Notes: generated from the letters alone by a model not told the origin. Shown: positions 24,739 to 34,775, numbered from the stretch's first letter. The stretch is DNA of 64,000 bases from Vescimonas coprocola (GCF_018408575.1 NZ_AP023418.1:1888415-1952414); one strand, 5' to 3'. A program made the numbers and translations.

Positions 24739-26790
24739 TCAGTTCATGGAGTCGGCGGTATCGTGGAACAGCTCCCGGACACGCTCCAGCAGGGGGCGGT
24801 GCTCCGGCCGGGAGAGATCCTCGTCCCGGCACAGCAGCGCTCTGGCGGCGGACTGGGCCTCCTCCAGCAGCTGCATATCGCAGGCCAGATCCGCAATTTT
24901 CAGGGTAGGCAGGCCGTGCTGGCGCTGGCCGAAGAAGTCGCCGGGGCCACGCAGGTGCAGGTCCTCCTGAGAAATTTCAAAGCCGTTGTTGGTGCGGGTC
25001 ATGACCTTCAGCCGCCGCCGGGTCTCCTCACTGGGATGCTCCGACAGCAGGATGCAGTAGCTCTTGGCCTGACCACGGCCCACCCGGCCACGCAGCTGGT
25101 GCAGCTGGGACAGGCCGAAGCGCTCGGCGTTCTCCACCACCATACAGGTGGCGTTGGGGACGTCCACGCCCACCTCCACCACGGTGGTGGACACCAGAAT
25201 ATCGCTCTCCCCGGCGGCAAAGGTCTCCATGACCTTCTCCTTTTCCTTAGGCTTCATCTTGCCGTGGAGCACCGATACCCGCAGGTCCGGGAAGGTCTCC
25301 TCCTGCAGCTTTTTGGCGTAGGCCGTGACGGCCTTCCGCTCGTCGGGGAGGGTATCACCGTCCCCCACCAGCGGGCAGACGATGAACACCTGATGCCCCT
25401 CCTGCACCTGCTTGCGCAGGAAGGCGTTGACCCGTGGGCGGTAGCTCTCCCCCAAGGCGAAGGTATCCACCTTCTGCCGTCCCGGCGGCAGCTGGTCGAT
25501 GACCGACACATCCAGATCACCGTAGATCACCAACGCCAGCGTCCGGGGAATGGGTGTGGCCGACAGCACCAGCATATGGGGAGCCTCCGCCTTCTGGCTC
25601 AGGGCCGCCCGCTGGTTGACGCCGAAGCGGTGCTGCTCGTCCGTCACCACCAGCCCCAGCCGTCCGTACTGCACGTCCCCCGTCAGTAAGGCGTGGGTGC
25701 CAATGCACAGGTCGATGGTGCCTCCGGCCAGTCCCGCCAGTGTTTCCCGCCGCTCCTTGGAACGGGTAGAGCCTGTGAGCAGGGCGCAGGTCAGGCCCAG
25801 CCGGGCCATCAGGGGCGACAGCGTTTCAAAATGCTGCCGGGCCAGGATCTCCGTAGGGGCCATCAGGGCCGACTGCCACCCGCTCTGGGCGGCGAACCAG
25901 ATGCAGGCCGCCGCCACCATGGTCTTGCCGCTGCCCACATCCCCCTGACACAGGCGGTTCATGGGGCGACCGGCGGTCATGTCACCTATGGTATCCTCCA
26001 CGGCACGGCGCTGGGCGTCCGTCAGAGTGAAGGGCAGGGCGTTATAAAAGAGATCCATGGAGACCTTGCGGCACACCGGGCCGAACACGTCCTCCCGGCG
26101 GCTCCGCAGCAGCCGGAGGCCACAGGTCAGCAGGAACAGCTCCTCGAAAGCCAGACGGCGCCGGGCTTGGGTCAGCGCCTCCGGCGAGTCGGGGAAGTGG
26201 ACGTTTTCGTAAGCATAGTTGATGTAGCACAGGCGGTGCTCCCGCCGCACCTCATCCGGCAGTACGTCCGGCAGCAGCTCCCGGCAGGCGTCCAGTCCCT
26301 GCCGCACCGCCTGAGTCAGCATCAGCTGGCTGATGCCTGCCGTCAGGGAGTAGATGGGCATGATGCGCCCTGTCAGGTGCTGGCGGCCCTCCGGCTCCAG
26401 CAGAGGGTTCACCATCTGATGACGGCGCTGGCCCTCCACCTTGCCGTAGAAGATGTAGATCTCCCCCCGGTGGAGGCTGTTTTTCCGGTACTCCTGATTG
26501 AAAAATACCACATCCAGCGTTCCCGTCTCGTCCACGGCACGGGTGCGGACGATGGGGCGGCCGCCGGGGATGCGGTGGGCGGTGGGGTCGGCGGCGATCA
26601 TGGCCCGGACGCAGACATTCTCCCCCTCCGTCAGGTCACGGATGGGGCGGGTCAGTGTCCGATCCTCGTAGGTGCGGGGGAAATAGCTGATGAGGTCACG
26701 CAGGGTGGTGATGCCCAGCTTCTCCAGAGCCTTGGCCCGTGTCTCTCCGATGCCCTTGATATACCGCACGTTGGTGGATAGCTCCGCCAT
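24739..26790 (-). CDS. recG: ATP-dependent DNA helicase RecG
   Basis: This 683-residue branch-migration helicase reverses stalled forks and processes Holliday junctions. The N-terminal wedge/OB domain covers about residues 1-230. Motor motifs include GDVGSGKT (Walker A), TDEQHRFGV (DExH-like box with Gln), LVLSATPIPRTLAL and the C-terminal motifs QLHQLRGRVGRG. Length and order are normal. It follows corA by 12 bases and is probably cotranscribed. Confidence 0.97.
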   Translation of the reverse strand: MAELSTNVRYIKGIGETRAKALEKLGITTLRDLISYFPRTYEDRTLTRPIRDLTEGENVCVRAMIAADPTAHRIPGGRPIVRTRAVDETGTLDVVFFNQEYRKNSLHRGEIYIFYGKVEGQRRHQMVNPLLEPEGRQHLTGRIMPIYSLTAGISQLMLTQAVRQGLDACRELLPDVLPDEVRREHRLCYINYAYENVHFPDSPEALTQARRRLAFEELFLLTCGLRLLRSRREDVFGPVCRKVSMDLFYNALPFTLTDAQRRAVEDTIGDMTAGRPMNRLCQGDVGSGKTMVAAACIWFAAQSGWQSALMAPTEILARQHFETLSPLMARLGLTCALLTGSTRSKERRETLAGLAGGTIDLCIGTHALLTGDVQYGRLGLVVTDEQHRFGVNQRAALSQKAEAPHMLVLSATPIPRTLALVIYGDLDVSVIDQLPPGRQKVDTFALGESYRPRVNAFLRKQVQEGHQVFIVCPLVGDGDTLPDERKAVTAYAKKLQEETFPDLRVSVLHGKMKPKEKEKVMETFAAGESDILVSTTVVEVGVDVPNATCMVVENAERFGLSQLHQLRGRVGRGQAKSYCILLSEHPSEETRRRLKVMTRTNNGFEISQEDLHLRGPGDFFGQRQHGLPTLKIADLACDMQLLEEAQSAARALLCRDEDLSRPEHRPLLERVRELFHDTADSMN

Positions 26791-26802
26791 AGGGCCGCCT
26801 CC

Positions 26803-27633
26803 TTAAAACCATTTTTTCCGTTTGAAGATCCACAGCTCCACCAGCACGCATACCACGCTGACGATGCAGATCACCAGATAGCCGTGCTCCGCCGTCAGCT
26901 CCGGCATATTTTGGAAGTTCATGCCGTACCATCCGGCAATGAGGGACAGCGGCAGAAACACTGTGGTGACAATGGTGAGGATCTTCATGATCTGGTTCTG
27001 CCGCATATCCACCTGCGTCTGGTGCATCTCCCGCAGCTGGAGGGAATACTCCTTCTCCTGCTCCGTCATGGTCAGCAGCCGCTGGGCCTTGCCGGAGAGA
27101 TGCTCCAGCAGCCGCTGGACGTGCTCCTCTGCGTCCGGGATGGCATCGGCCAGCACGGCATAGAGGTCGTCCAGCTGGGCATAGTAGCCCGCCAGCACCG
27201 ACAGCTCCCGGCGGATGCGGAACAGCTTCTTGTCGAAATCCTCCGCCTGTTGCGCCAGCAGAACTTCCTCCAATGCCGTCAGGCGCTCCTCGTAGTGCTG
27301 GAGGCTTTCCATGTCCTCCGCCGTCAGCCGGGCCAGCAGCTCCGACAGCAGCTGAGCCGGGGTCTCCCCCGGAAGGCCCGGCAGCAGGCCCTGCAAAAAA
27401 CCGCCCTTTTCCACCAGCAGCAGTTTTTTCTCCGTCAGATAGTAGCCGAAGAAGTGCTTTTCGCCGGTGGGGGCCATGCGCTGAGGCATGGCGTAGGTCC
27501 CGATGACGCCGCTCTGGAGCCGCTCCGCCTTGCAGAATATGCCCCGTCCCGGCAGGATCTGGTGCCGGGAGGTCAGCTCCGGATAGCGCTGGCCAAAGGC
27601 TTCAAAGGTCAGCAGCTCATATAATTCGCTCAT
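26803..27633 (-). CDS. CorA-family divalent cation transporter
   Basis: This is a 276-residue member of the CorA/MIT family. The C-terminal part holds two transmembrane helices, the first ending in the signature YGMNF, the second followed by a basic cytosolic tail (FKRKKWF). The long cytosolic region contains a helical coiled segment (about 110-200). The frame continues upstream into repeat sequence, but the start is fixed by GGAAGG eight bases before MSELYELLTF. It lacks the large N-terminal domain of classical CorA, so the exact substrate is uncertain; Mg2+ is likely. Confidence 0.88.
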   Translation of the reverse strand: MSELYELLTFEAFGQRYPELTSRHQILPGRGIFCKAERLQSGVIGTYAMPQRMAPTGEKHFFGYYLTEKKLLLVEKGGFLQGLLPGLPGETPAQLLSELLARLTAEDMESLQHYEERLTALEEVLLAQQAEDFDKKLFRIRRELSVLAGYYAQLDDLYAVLADAIPDAEEHVQRLLEHLSGKAQRLLTMTEQEKEYSLQLREMHQTQVDMRQNQIMKILTIVTTVFLPLSLIAGWYGMNFQNMPELTAEHGYLVICIVSVVCVLVELWIFKRKKWF

Positions 27634-27664
27634 ATCATGTACCTTCCCGAATGTGAGATGGGTT

Positions 27665-27693
27665 CGCCCAAATGGCGCAGAGCCATTTGGGCG
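27665..27693 (-). terminator. 12-bp hairpin downstream of the lepA repeat array
   Basis: A perfect 12-bp stem CGCCCAAATGGC/GCCATTTGGGCG with a 5-base loop lies between the last lepA-tail copy and corA. It looks like the original transcription stop behind lepA, although the T tract is missing. Confidence 0.5.
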
Positions 27694-27703
27694 ATGAGGG
27701 TGT

Positions 27704-28577
27704 ATCAATCGCTGTCCAGCTTGAGGACGGCCATGAAGGCCTCGGTGGGAACCTGTACGGTTCCCAGATTCCGCATCTTCTTCTTGCCTGCTCCCCACAA
27801 AAGCAAGCTTTTGTGGGGTCCCCGGATCAGATTCAAATGGCCGGAAATGAATTCCGCCCATTTCAAGGTTTTGCCTGCGGCAAAACGCTTGGACGCCGCA
27901 CTTGCGGCGGGAAGGCAAAAAGAATCAATCGCTGTCCAGCTTGAGGACGGCCATGAAGGCCTCGGTGGGAACCTGTACGGTTCCCAGGTTCCGCATCTTC
28001 TTGCCTGCTCCCCACAAAAGCAAGCTTTTGTGGGGTCCCCGGATCAGATTCAAATGGCTGGAAATGAATTCCGCCCATTTCAAGGTTTTGCCTGCGGCAA
28101 AACGCTTGGACGCCGCACTTGCGGCGGGAAGGCAAAAAGAATCAATCGCTGTCCAGCTTGAGGACGGCCATGAAGGCCTCGGTGGGAACCTGTACGGTTC
28201 CCAGATTCCGCATCTTCTTCTTGCCTGCTCCCCACAAAAGCAAGCTTTTGTGGGGTCCCCGGATCAGATTCAAATGGCCGGAAATGAATTCCGCCCATTT
28301 CAAGGTTTTGCCTGCGGCAAAACGCTTGGACGCCGCACTTGCGGCGGGAAGGCAAAAAGAATCAATCGCTGTCCAGCTTGAGGACGGCCATGAAGGCCTC
28401 GGTGGGAACCTGTACGGTTCCCAGGTTCCGCATCTTCTTGCCTGCTCCCCACAAAAGCAAGCTTTTGTGGGGTCCCCGGATCAGATTCAAATGGCTGGAA
28501 ATGAATTCCGCCCATTTCAAGGTTTTGCCTGCGGCAAAACGCTTGGACGCCGCACTTGCGGCGGGAAGGCAAAAAGA
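27704..28577 (-). repeat. Four tandem copies of the lepA 3' end plus a hairpin spacer
   Basis: Four units of 220, 217, 220 and 217 bp start at 27704, 27924, 28141 and 28361. Each begins with an exact or near-exact copy of the last 86 bp of lepA including its stop codon (compare 28578-28663), followed by a 134-bp spacer. The spacer has hairpins such as CCCCACAAAAGC/GCTTTTGTGGGG (27793-27818 in unit 1), TTTTGCC/GGCAAAA and CGCCGC/GCGGCG. Units 1 and 3 are identical, and units 2 and 4 are identical, so a 437-bp dimer was duplicated. Units 2 and 4 differ from the others by a synonymous Asn codon change, a 3-base deletion and one spacer base. Each unit can encode a 23-residue peptide starting [14 protein letters not shown]. 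Confidence 0.93.
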
Positions 28578-28578
28578 A

Positions 28579-30387
28579 TCAATCGCTGTCCAGCTTGAGG
28601 ACGGCCATGAAGGCCTCGGTGGGAACCTGTACGGTTCCCAGATTCCGCATCTTCTTCTTGCCTTCCTTCTGCTTTTCCAGCAGCTTCTTTTTACGAGTGA
28701 TATCGCCGCCGTAGCACTTGGCCAGCACGTCCTTACGCATGGCCTTCACCGTTTCACGGGCGATGATGCGCCCGCCGATGGCCGCCTGAATAGGCACCTC
28801 AAACAGCTGGCGGGGGATATTCTCCTTCAGCTTTTCGCACAGCCGCCGGGCGCGGGGATAGGCCTTATCCCGGTGGGCGATGAAGCTGAGGGCGTCCACG
28901 CCGTCGCCATTCAGGAGCAGGTCTACCTTCACCAGATCGCTGGTGCGGTAGCCGGAGAGCTCATAGTCCAGCGAGGCGTAGCCCTTGGTGTTGGCCTTCA
29001 GGGTATCGAAAAAGTCGTAGATGATCTCGTTGAGGGGCATCTGGTAGTGCAGCTCCACCAGATGGGTATCCAGATACTGCATATCCTTGAACTCGCCCCG
29101 GCGCTCCTGACACATGGGCATGATGTTGCCCACGAACTCATTGGGGGCAATGATGGAGACCTTCACATAGGGCTCCTCGGCGTGCTCGATGGTGCCGGGG
29201 TCCGGGTAGTTGTGGGGGTTATCCACCTTCACCATGGTGCCGTCGGACTTATAGACGTGGTAGATGACGCTGGGGAGGGTGGTCACAAGGTCCAGATTGA
29301 ACTCCCGCTCCAGCCGTTCCTGAATGATCTCCATGTGGAGCATCCCCAAAAAGCCGCAGCGGAAGCCGAAGCCCAGCGCCACGGAGCTCTCCGGCTCGAA
29401 GGTCAGGGAGGCGTCGTTGAGCTGAAGCTTCTCCAGCGCATCCCGCAGATCCGGGTACTTGCTGCCATCCTCGGTGTAGATGCCGCAGTAGACCATGGAT
29501 TGGGCGGGGCGGTAGCCCGGCAGGGGCTGACCGGCGGGGTCCTCCACCCCGGTGATGGTGTCGCCCACCTGCGTATCCTTGACGTTTTTGATGCTGGCGG
29601 TGAAGTAGCCCACCTCACCGGCCTGCAGGGCATCGGTAGGCTCATTGCCCAGCGGCTTCAGGTAGCCGCACTCCAGAATGGTATACTCGGCGCCGGTAGC
29701 CATCATGCGGATGGTCTGGCCCTTGCGGAGGGTCCCCTGCTTCACCCGGAAGTACACCACCACGCCCACATAGGGGTCATACTGGCTGTCGAATACCAGC
29801 GCCTGCAGGGGGGCCTTGGGGTCGCCGCTGGGGGCCGGGATATTTTGCACGATATCCTCCAGCACCGCCTGAATGTTGATCCCCTGCTTGGCGGAGATCT
29901 CCGGGGCGTCCATGGCCGGCAGGCCGATGATGTCCTCCACCTCCTGCTTGGCCTTCATGGGGTCGGCGGCGGGCAGGTCGATCTTGTTGAACACCGGCAG
30001 GATCTCCAGATCGTGCTCCATGGCCAGATAGGTATTGGCCAGCGTCTGTGCCTCCACGCCCTGCGTGGCGTCCACCACCAGCACGGCGCCCTCGCAGGCC
30101 GCCAGAGACCGGGACACCTCGTAGTTGAAGTCCACATGGCCCGGCGTGTCGATGAGGTTCAGGGCGTAGGTCTCCCCGTCCTGCGCCGTGTAAAACAGGT
30201 GGACGGCACGGGACTTGATGGTGATGCCACGCTCCCGCTCCAAGTCCATGTTGTCGAGGATCTGGTTCTCCATCTCCCGTGCCGGTACGGCGTTGCACAG
30301 CTCCAGCAGGCGGTCTGCCAGCGTGGATTTGCCGTGGTCGATGTGGGCAATGATGGAAAAGTTTCTGATATGGGATTGGTCAAACAT
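28579..30387 (-). CDS. lepA: Elongation factor 4 (LepA)
   Basis: This 602-residue translational GTPase back-translocates or remodels stalled ribosomes and aids 30S biogenesis. The G motifs are AHIDHGKST (G1), DTPGHVDF (G3) and NKIDLPAA (G4). EF-G-like domains and the LepA-specific C-terminal domain, ending [20 protein letters not shown], follow. The length is normal. GGAGG precedes the ATG. Four copies of its terminal 86 bp follow the stop codon, and an XRE regulator lies 31 bases upstream on the same strand. Confidence 0.98.
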   Translation of the reverse strand: MFDQSHIRNFSIIAHIDHGKSTLADRLLELCNAVPAREMENQILDNMDLERERGITIKSRAVHLFYTAQDGETYALNLIDTPGHVDFNYEVSRSLAACEGAVLVVDATQGVEAQTLANTYLAMEHDLEILPVFNKIDLPAADPMKAKQEVEDIIGLPAMDAPEISAKQGINIQAVLEDIVQNIPAPSGDPKAPLQALVFDSQYDPYVGVVVYFRVKQGTLRKGQTIRMMATGAEYTILECGYLKPLGNEPTDALQAGEVGYFTASIKNVKDTQVGDTITGVEDPAGQPLPGYRPAQSMVYCGIYTEDGSKYPDLRDALEKLQLNDASLTFEPESSVALGFGFRCGFLGMLHMEIIQERLEREFNLDLVTTLPSVIYHVYKSDGTMVKVDNPHNYPDPGTIEHAEEPYVKVSIIAPNEFVGNIMPMCQERRGEFKDMQYLDTHLVELHYQMPLNEIIYDFFDTLKANTKGYASLDYELSGYRTSDLVKVDLLLNGDGVDALSFIAHRDKAYPRARRLCEKLKENIPRQLFEVPIQAAIGGRIIARETVKAMRKDVLAKCYGGDITRKKKLLEKQKEGKKKMRNLGTVQVPTEAFMAVLKLDSD

Positions 30388-30418
30388 ATGGAAAAGGCCT
30401 CCTTAGGTCGTTGGTTTC

Positions 30419-31078
30419 TTAATGCTGGTAGGACTTGCAGCGCTCGTCCACGCTGTGGAACACCTGCGCTGCGCTCTGGCCCACGCCGGGCTGGCCCGTC
30501 AGGCTCTCCGGCGTCAGCTCCGGCATCCCCTCCTGAGCGGCCAGCGCTTGCCGGTAGCGCAGGGCGCATAGCTGCATATCCGCCGCCACCAGTCCGCCGT
30601 CAAAGACCGAGGGGGCCACGGCGAACAGATCCTCGTTGCCGCCGCCCTGCCGGTACAGCTGCCGCAGCAGCTGATACAGGGCGTCGCCCAGATAGTCCCC
30701 GGCGGCGGTGATGGCCTCCCGGTCCCCGGTCTTGCCCAGCAGTTCAAAGAGGACCCCGGTGGTGTTCACCACCAGCTTTTTTTGCAGAGTCGCCAGAATA
30801 CTGCCCCGGAGGCTGCCCTTCTCGCCGCTGGAGTCGTACACGTCCTCCGCCTCGATGATGGAGCCGTCCCGGTTCAGAGTGCGGCCCAGCAGGAAATCCG
30901 CCGACACGTGGTAGTAGGTGCAGGCCTTCACCACAAAGGCAAGGCCCGGCTCCCGGATGCCGTTTTCATAGTGGCTTAGCAGGGCCTGGCTGATGCCCAG
31001 CTCCCCGGCCGCCTTCCGCTGGGAGACGCCCTTCTCCTGCCGCAGCAGGCTCAATGTGCGGGAAAAATCAGTCGCCAT
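30419..31078 (-). CDS. XRE-family helix-turn-helix regulator
   Basis: This 219-residue protein has an N-terminal Cro/CI-type helix-turn-helix (FSRTLSLLRQEKGVSQRKAA, then SQALLSHYENGIREPGLAFV) at about residues 5-65 and a mostly alpha-helical C-terminal part of unknown ligand specificity. It has a good promoter and precedes lepA, and it is divergent from the ctsR operon. A 13-bp inverted repeat at 31161-31193 between the two promoters is a plausible operator. Its targets are unknown. Confidence 0.88.
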   Translation of the reverse strand: MATDFSRTLSLLRQEKGVSQRKAAGELGISQALLSHYENGIREPGLAFVVKACTYYHVSADFLLGRTLNRDGSIIEAEDVYDSSGEKGSLRGSILATLQKKLVVNTTGVLFELLGKTGDREAITAAGDYLGDALYQLLRQLYRQGGGNEDLFAVAPSVFDGGLVAADMQLCALRYRQALAAQEGMPELTPESLTGQPGVGQSAAQVFHSVDERCKSYQH

Positions 31079-31118
31079 TCTCTCTCACCCGTTCTCTTTC
31101 TGTTTATACGTTCAGTAA

Positions 31119-31147
31119 ATTATATCTTCTTTATTACCCGATGTAAA
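31119..31147 (-). promoter_or_regulatory. Sigma-A promoter of the XRE regulator and lepA
   Basis: On the minus strand the -35 TTTACA (31142-31147) and -10 TATAAT (31119-31124) are 17 bases apart, about 40 bases upstream of the regulator start. Confidence 0.75.
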
Positions 31148-31160
31148 TAAAAATCTCGCC

Positions 31161-31193
31161 GGGGCGGCAAACTTTTGTGGAGTTTACCGCCCC
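31161..31193. promoter_or_regulatory. Inverted repeat between divergent XRE and ctsR promoters
   Basis: GGGGCGGCAAACT and AGTTTACCGCCCC form a 13-bp inverted repeat (one G-T pair) with a 7-base centre. Its placement just upstream of both -35 regions suggests an operator, perhaps for the XRE protein. A short hairpin in a transcript is the alternative. Confidence 0.5.
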
Positions 31194-31247
31194 ATCCCAT
31201 TCACAAATTGTTTACAGAATAAATATCAAAAAAGGTCAAATAGCCTA

Positions 31248-31301
31248 TTGACATTTCCTACCGGCGTGGTATACTATGGGCAAAGGTCAAGGAAAGGCAA
31301 T
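31248..31301 (+). promoter_or_regulatory. Sigma-A promoter of ctsR with degenerate CtsR-like heptads
   Basis: The -35 TTGACA (31248-31253) and -10 TATACT (31270-31275) have a 16-base spacer. A GGTCAAA heptad lies just upstream (31234-31240). A pair GGTCAAG-GAA-AGGCAAT (31285-31301) follows the start site, resembling the CtsR box GGTCAAA-NAN-GGTCAAA with mismatches. Autoregulation by CtsR is expected from the family; the operator assignment is tentative. Confidence 0.6.
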
Positions 31302-31324
31302 ATCAAAATCAGGAGGGGAACGAT

Positions 31325-31774
31325 ATGGGAATCACAGATATGATCGCCGGGTTCATTCAGGAGGCGCTGGACGATGCAGGCGGTGTTTTGGAGATGCAGC
31401 GGGGGGATCTGGCCCAGCGATTTGGGTGCGTACCCAGCCAAATCAACTATGTCATGTCCACCCGGTTCTCTCCGGAGCACGGCTACATCGTGGAATCCCG
31501 GCGGGGCGGCGGCGGCTACATCCGCATCACCCGTGTCCATGTGGACCGGCAAACGCTGATGATGCACGTCATCAACTCCATCGGGTCGGAGATCGATCCG
31601 GCCAGCGCCAGAGCCATCCTCTCCAATCTGGTGCAGTCGGAGGCCATCCCCGCCCAGACGGGAAAGCTGCTGGTGAGCCTTTTGTCGGACACCGCTCTGC
31701 GATCCGTTCCCAAGGATCAGCGCAGCGTCCTGCGGGCCGACCTGCTGAAGCAGGCCCTCATCCATCTGGTATAG
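31325..31774 (+). CDS. ctsR: Transcriptional repressor CtsR
   Basis: This 149-residue class III heat-shock repressor has a winged helix-turn-helix N-terminal half with the glycine-rich wing tip RRGGGGYIRI that acts as a thermosensor and DNA contact, and a C-terminal dimerisation domain. The start has AGGAGGGG upstream. As in other Firmicutes it heads the operon with mcsA and clpC and should repress it. Confidence 0.95.
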   Translation: MGITDMIAGFIQEALDDAGGVLEMQRGDLAQRFGCVPSQINYVMSTRFSPEHGYIVESRRGGGGYIRITRVHVDRQTLMMHVINSIGSEIDPASARAILSNLVQSEAIPAQTGKLLVSLLSDTALRSVPKDQRSVLRADLLKQALIHLV

Positions 31775-31827
31775 CGTCGGATCGGTACAGTTGACCGGTT
31801 TGATTTTTCGATAAGGAGGAAATCATT

Positions 31828-32262
31828 ATGAAATGTCAGAATTGCGGAAGAAATGAAGCGACTTACTACTATAAGAGCAGTATCAACGGACGGGTCACGG
31901 AGACGCACCTGTGCGCCGACTGCGCCCGGAAGCTGGGCTATGTGCAGCGGATGCAGCCGGACAGCTTCTTCGGCGACGACTTCTTTTCCCATCCCTTCCG
32001 GCTCTTCGAGCCGCTGCTGGGCGGGTTTGGCAATCGCCTGCTGACGGAGTTCCCGGAGCCGGTGGATGTGACCCGGCAGGCCCAACAGGCCGTGGCGGAA
32101 GCCCCGGAGGATGCGCTGGTGGACAAGGCGGAGCAGGAGCGCTTCTCCCTGCAGCGCCAGCGCAACGCCCTGCAGACGCAGCTGCGTCACGCCGTAGAGG
32201 CCGAGGACTTCGAGTCCGCCGCCAGACTGCGGGATCAGCTGAAGGCACTGCCTCAGCAATAA
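31828..32262 (+). CDS. mcsA: McsA-like zinc-finger/UVR-motif protein
   Basis: This 144-residue protein has an N-terminal zinc finger from two CxxC pairs (CQNCGRN and CADCARK) and a C-terminal UVR motif (HAVEAEDFESAARLRDQL) that is expected to contact the Clp ATPase. In Bacillus, McsA activates the arginine kinase McsB. Here mcsB is missing from the operon and clpC follows directly. The protein may therefore act as a ClpC adaptor only, or with a kinase encoded elsewhere. Confidence 0.85.
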   Translation: MKCQNCGRNEATYYYKSSINGRVTETHLCADCARKLGYVQRMQPDSFFGDDFFSHPFRLFEPLLGGFGNRLLTEFPEPVDVTRQAQQAVAEAPEDALVDKAEQERFSLQRQRNALQTQLRHAVEAEDFESAARLRDQLKALPQQ

Positions 32263-32318
32263 TGCCCCGGCAATAATTTTGGTAGATCACCACACCTTTT
32301 GAAAGGAAGTGTTTCTTT

Positions 32319-34775
32319 ATGATGGAAAATAAATTCACCCCTCGTGCAGAGGAGGCTCTGCGTCTGGCCCAGGAGGCCGCTGAGGATATGGGACATGGCT
32401 ATGTGGGCTCCGAGCACCTGCTGCTGGGCCTGCTGCGGGAGGAGGAGGGCATTGCCCACCGTGTGCTGGAGGAGAACGGACTCACCGACGAGATGGTCTG
32501 CGACATCCTGCACCGCAGCGTAGGCACCGGCGTCTCCGGCGCCGCACCCTCTCAGGGGCTGACGCCCCGTGCCAAGAGCGCCGTGGAGTTGGCCGTTTCC
32601 GAGGCCGCCCGCACCGGCGCCGGCTACATCGGCACCGAGCATCTGCTGATGGGGCTGCTGCGGGAGGGCAACAACATGGCCCTGCGCATCCTCCGCACCG
32701 TGGGCATCGACCCCAAGAAGCTGTACAGCGCCGTGGTGAAGAAGCTCAATGAGGCGCCCCGCACCGCCGCCGTGTCCGGCAGCGCTTCCGCCCCCGCACA
32801 GGAGGGCGGCAAGAAGGGCGCTCTGGAGGAGTATACCCGTGACCTGACGGAGGCGGCCCGCAGCGGCAAGCTGGACCCCGTCATTGGCCGTGAAAAGGAG
32901 ATCCAGCGGGTCATCCAGATCCTGTCCCGCCGCACCAAGAATAACCCCGTGCTCATCGGTGAGCCCGGCGTAGGCAAGACCGCCATCGCAGAGGGTCTGG
33001 CCCAGCGCATCGCCGCCGCCGACGTGCCGGAGGAACTGCTGGACAAGCGGGTCCTGTCGCTGGATCTGTCCGGCATGGTGGCTGGCACCAAGTACCGGGG
33101 CGAGTTTGAAGAGCGCATCAAGAACGCCATCGATGAGGTGAAGAAGGCCGGCAATGTCATCCTCTTCATCGACGAGCTGCACACCATCGTGGGCGCCGGC
33201 TCCGCCGAGGGTGCCGTGGACGCCGCCAACATTCTCAAGCCCGCTCTGTCCCGCGGCGAGATCCGTGTGGTGGGCGCCACCACCCTCAACGAGTACCGCA
33301 AGTACATCGAGAAGGACGCCGCTCTGGAGCGCCGGTTCCAGCCCGTCACCGTGGGAGAACCCTCCCCGGAGGCTACGCTGGAGATCCTGAAGGGACTGCG
33401 GGATAAGTACGAGGCTCACCACCGTCTGACCATCACCGATGGGGCGCTGGAGGCCGCCGTGGCGCTGTCCCGCCGGTACATCAACGACCGGTTCCTGCCG
33501 GATAAGGCCATCGATCTGATGGACGAGGCCGCCAGTCAGGTGCGTATGGCCGCCGAATCCGCCTCCCCCGATCTGAAGGATCTGGAGGAGAAGATCGCCG
33601 CCCTGCACCGGGAGAAGGAGGAGGCTGTCGCCGCTCAGGACTTCGAGAAGGCCGCTCAGCTGCGGGATATCGAGAAGAATTATCAGGAGCAGGTGGAGAT
33701 CGAGCGGGATAAGTGGCATAAGCAGATGTCCGTGAGCCGCGGCACCGTCACCGAGGACGACATCGCCAAGGTGGTAGCCGGTTGGACCGGTATCCCCGTC
33801 ACCCGTCTCACCGAGGACGAGAGCCAGCGCCTGCTGAAGCTGGAGGAGACTCTGCATCAGCGGGTGGTGGGTCAGGACGAGGCTGTGGCCGCCGTGGCCA
33901 AGGCCATCCGCCGCAGCCGTGTAGGTCTGAAGGACCCCAAGCGGCCCATCGGCTCCTTCCTGTTCCTCGGCCCCACCGGCGTGGGCAAGACGGAGCTGTG
34001 CAAGACGCTGGCCGAGTCCATGTTCGGGGATGAGAACGCCATGATCCGGATCGATATGTCCGAATACATGGAGAAGCACACGGTGTCCCGGCTGGTGGGC
34101 TCGCCTCCCGGCTATGTGGGTCACGAGGAGGGCGGTCAGCTCACCGAAAAGGTGCGCCGTCACCCCTACTCCGTGGTGCTGTTCGATGAGATCGAGAAGG
34201 CCCACCCCGATGTGTGGAACATTCTGCTGCAGATCCTGGAGGACGGTATCGTCACCGACTCTCAGGGCCGCCGGGTGGACTTCAAGAACACCATCATCGT
34301 CATGACCTCCAACGTGGGCGCCAAGAACATCACCGCCGCCGAGAAGCCGCTGGGCTTTGACGGCAGCGATCCCGACGCCCAGAAGGACGAGGCCCAGCGC
34401 TTCGCCCGTATCCGGGAGGCCGTTATGACGGAGCTGCGCCAGACCTTCCGGCCGGAGTTCCTGAACCGTATCGACGAGATCATCGTGTTCCGCCAGCTGA
34501 CGGAGGAGAACATCCGCAGCATCGCCCGCCGGATGCTGGACATCATCGGCGGCCGCATGGCCCAGCAGGGCATCACCCTGCAGGCCGACGACGACGCCGT
34601 GGCCGCACTGGCCAAGGACGGCTTTGACGCCCGCTACGGCGCCCGTCCCCTGCGCCGCACCCTCCAGACGGAGGTGGAGGATGCAGTGGCCGAGCAGATG
34701 CTGGAGGGCAAGCTCCAGTCCGGCGACACCGCTCATGTGTGCCTGAAGGACGGCAAGGTGGTCATCGAGAAGTAA
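32319..34775 (+). CDS. clpC: ATP-dependent Clp protease ATP-binding subunit ClpC
   Basis: This 818-residue HSP100 unfoldase delivers substrates to ClpP. Two N-terminal Clp-N repeats (residues about 1-145) are followed by AAA1 with Walker [12 protein letters not shown], a middle domain containing a UVR-like segment ([16 protein letters not shown]) and AAA2 with [10 protein letters not shown]. Two consecutive ATG codons lie at the start; the first is better spaced from GGAAG. It is the last gene of the ctsR operon and is followed by a strong terminator. Confidence 0.97.
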   Translation: MMENKFTPRAEEALRLAQEAAEDMGHGYVGSEHLLLGLLREEEGIAHRVLEENGLTDEMVCDILHRSVGTGVSGAAPSQGLTPRAKSAVELAVSEAARTGAGYIGTEHLLMGLLREGNNMALRILRTVGIDPKKLYSAVVKKLNEAPRTAAVSGSASAPAQEGGKKGALEEYTRDLTEAARSGKLDPVIGREKEIQRVIQILSRRTKNNPVLIGEPGVGKTAIAEGLAQRIAAADVPEELLDKRVLSLDLSGMVAGTKYRGEFEERIKNAIDEVKKAGNVILFIDELHTIVGAGSAEGAVDAANILKPALSRGEIRVVGATTLNEYRKYIEKDAALERRFQPVTVGEPSPEATLEILKGLRDKYEAHHRLTITDGALEAAVALSRRYINDRFLPDKAIDLMDEAASQVRMAAESASPDLKDLEEKIAALHREKEEAVAAQDFEKAAQLRDIEKNYQEQVEIERDKWHKQMSVSRGTVTEDDIAKVVAGWTGIPVTRLTEDESQRLLKLEETLHQRVVGQDEAVAAVAKAIRRSRVGLKDPKRPIGSFLFLGPTGVGKTELCKTLAESMFGDENAMIRIDMSEYMEKHTVSRLVGSPPGYVGHEEGGQLTEKVRRHPYSVVLFDEIEKAHPDVWNILLQILEDGIVTDSQGRRVDFKNTIIVMTSNVGAKNITAAEKPLGFDGSDPDAQKDEAQRFARIREAVMTELRQTFRPEFLNRIDEIIVFRQLTEENIRSIARRMLDIIGGRMAQQGITLQADDDAVAALAKDGFDARYGARPLRRTLQTEVEDAVAEQMLEGKLQSGDTAHVCLKDGKVVIEK

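Noticed and set aside
27704-28577. CRISPR-like reading of the tandem repeats behind lepA
   Set aside because: Repeat units are 217-220 bp with identical intervening sequence, not short repeats with unique spacers, and no cas genes are nearby.
28339-30711. A 790-codon open frame on the plus strand across lepA
   Set aside because: It is the antisense shadow of lepA in GC-rich DNA: no ribosome binding site, no domain, and histidine/glycine/leucine-rich low-quality sequence. The minus-strand LepA is complete and conserved.
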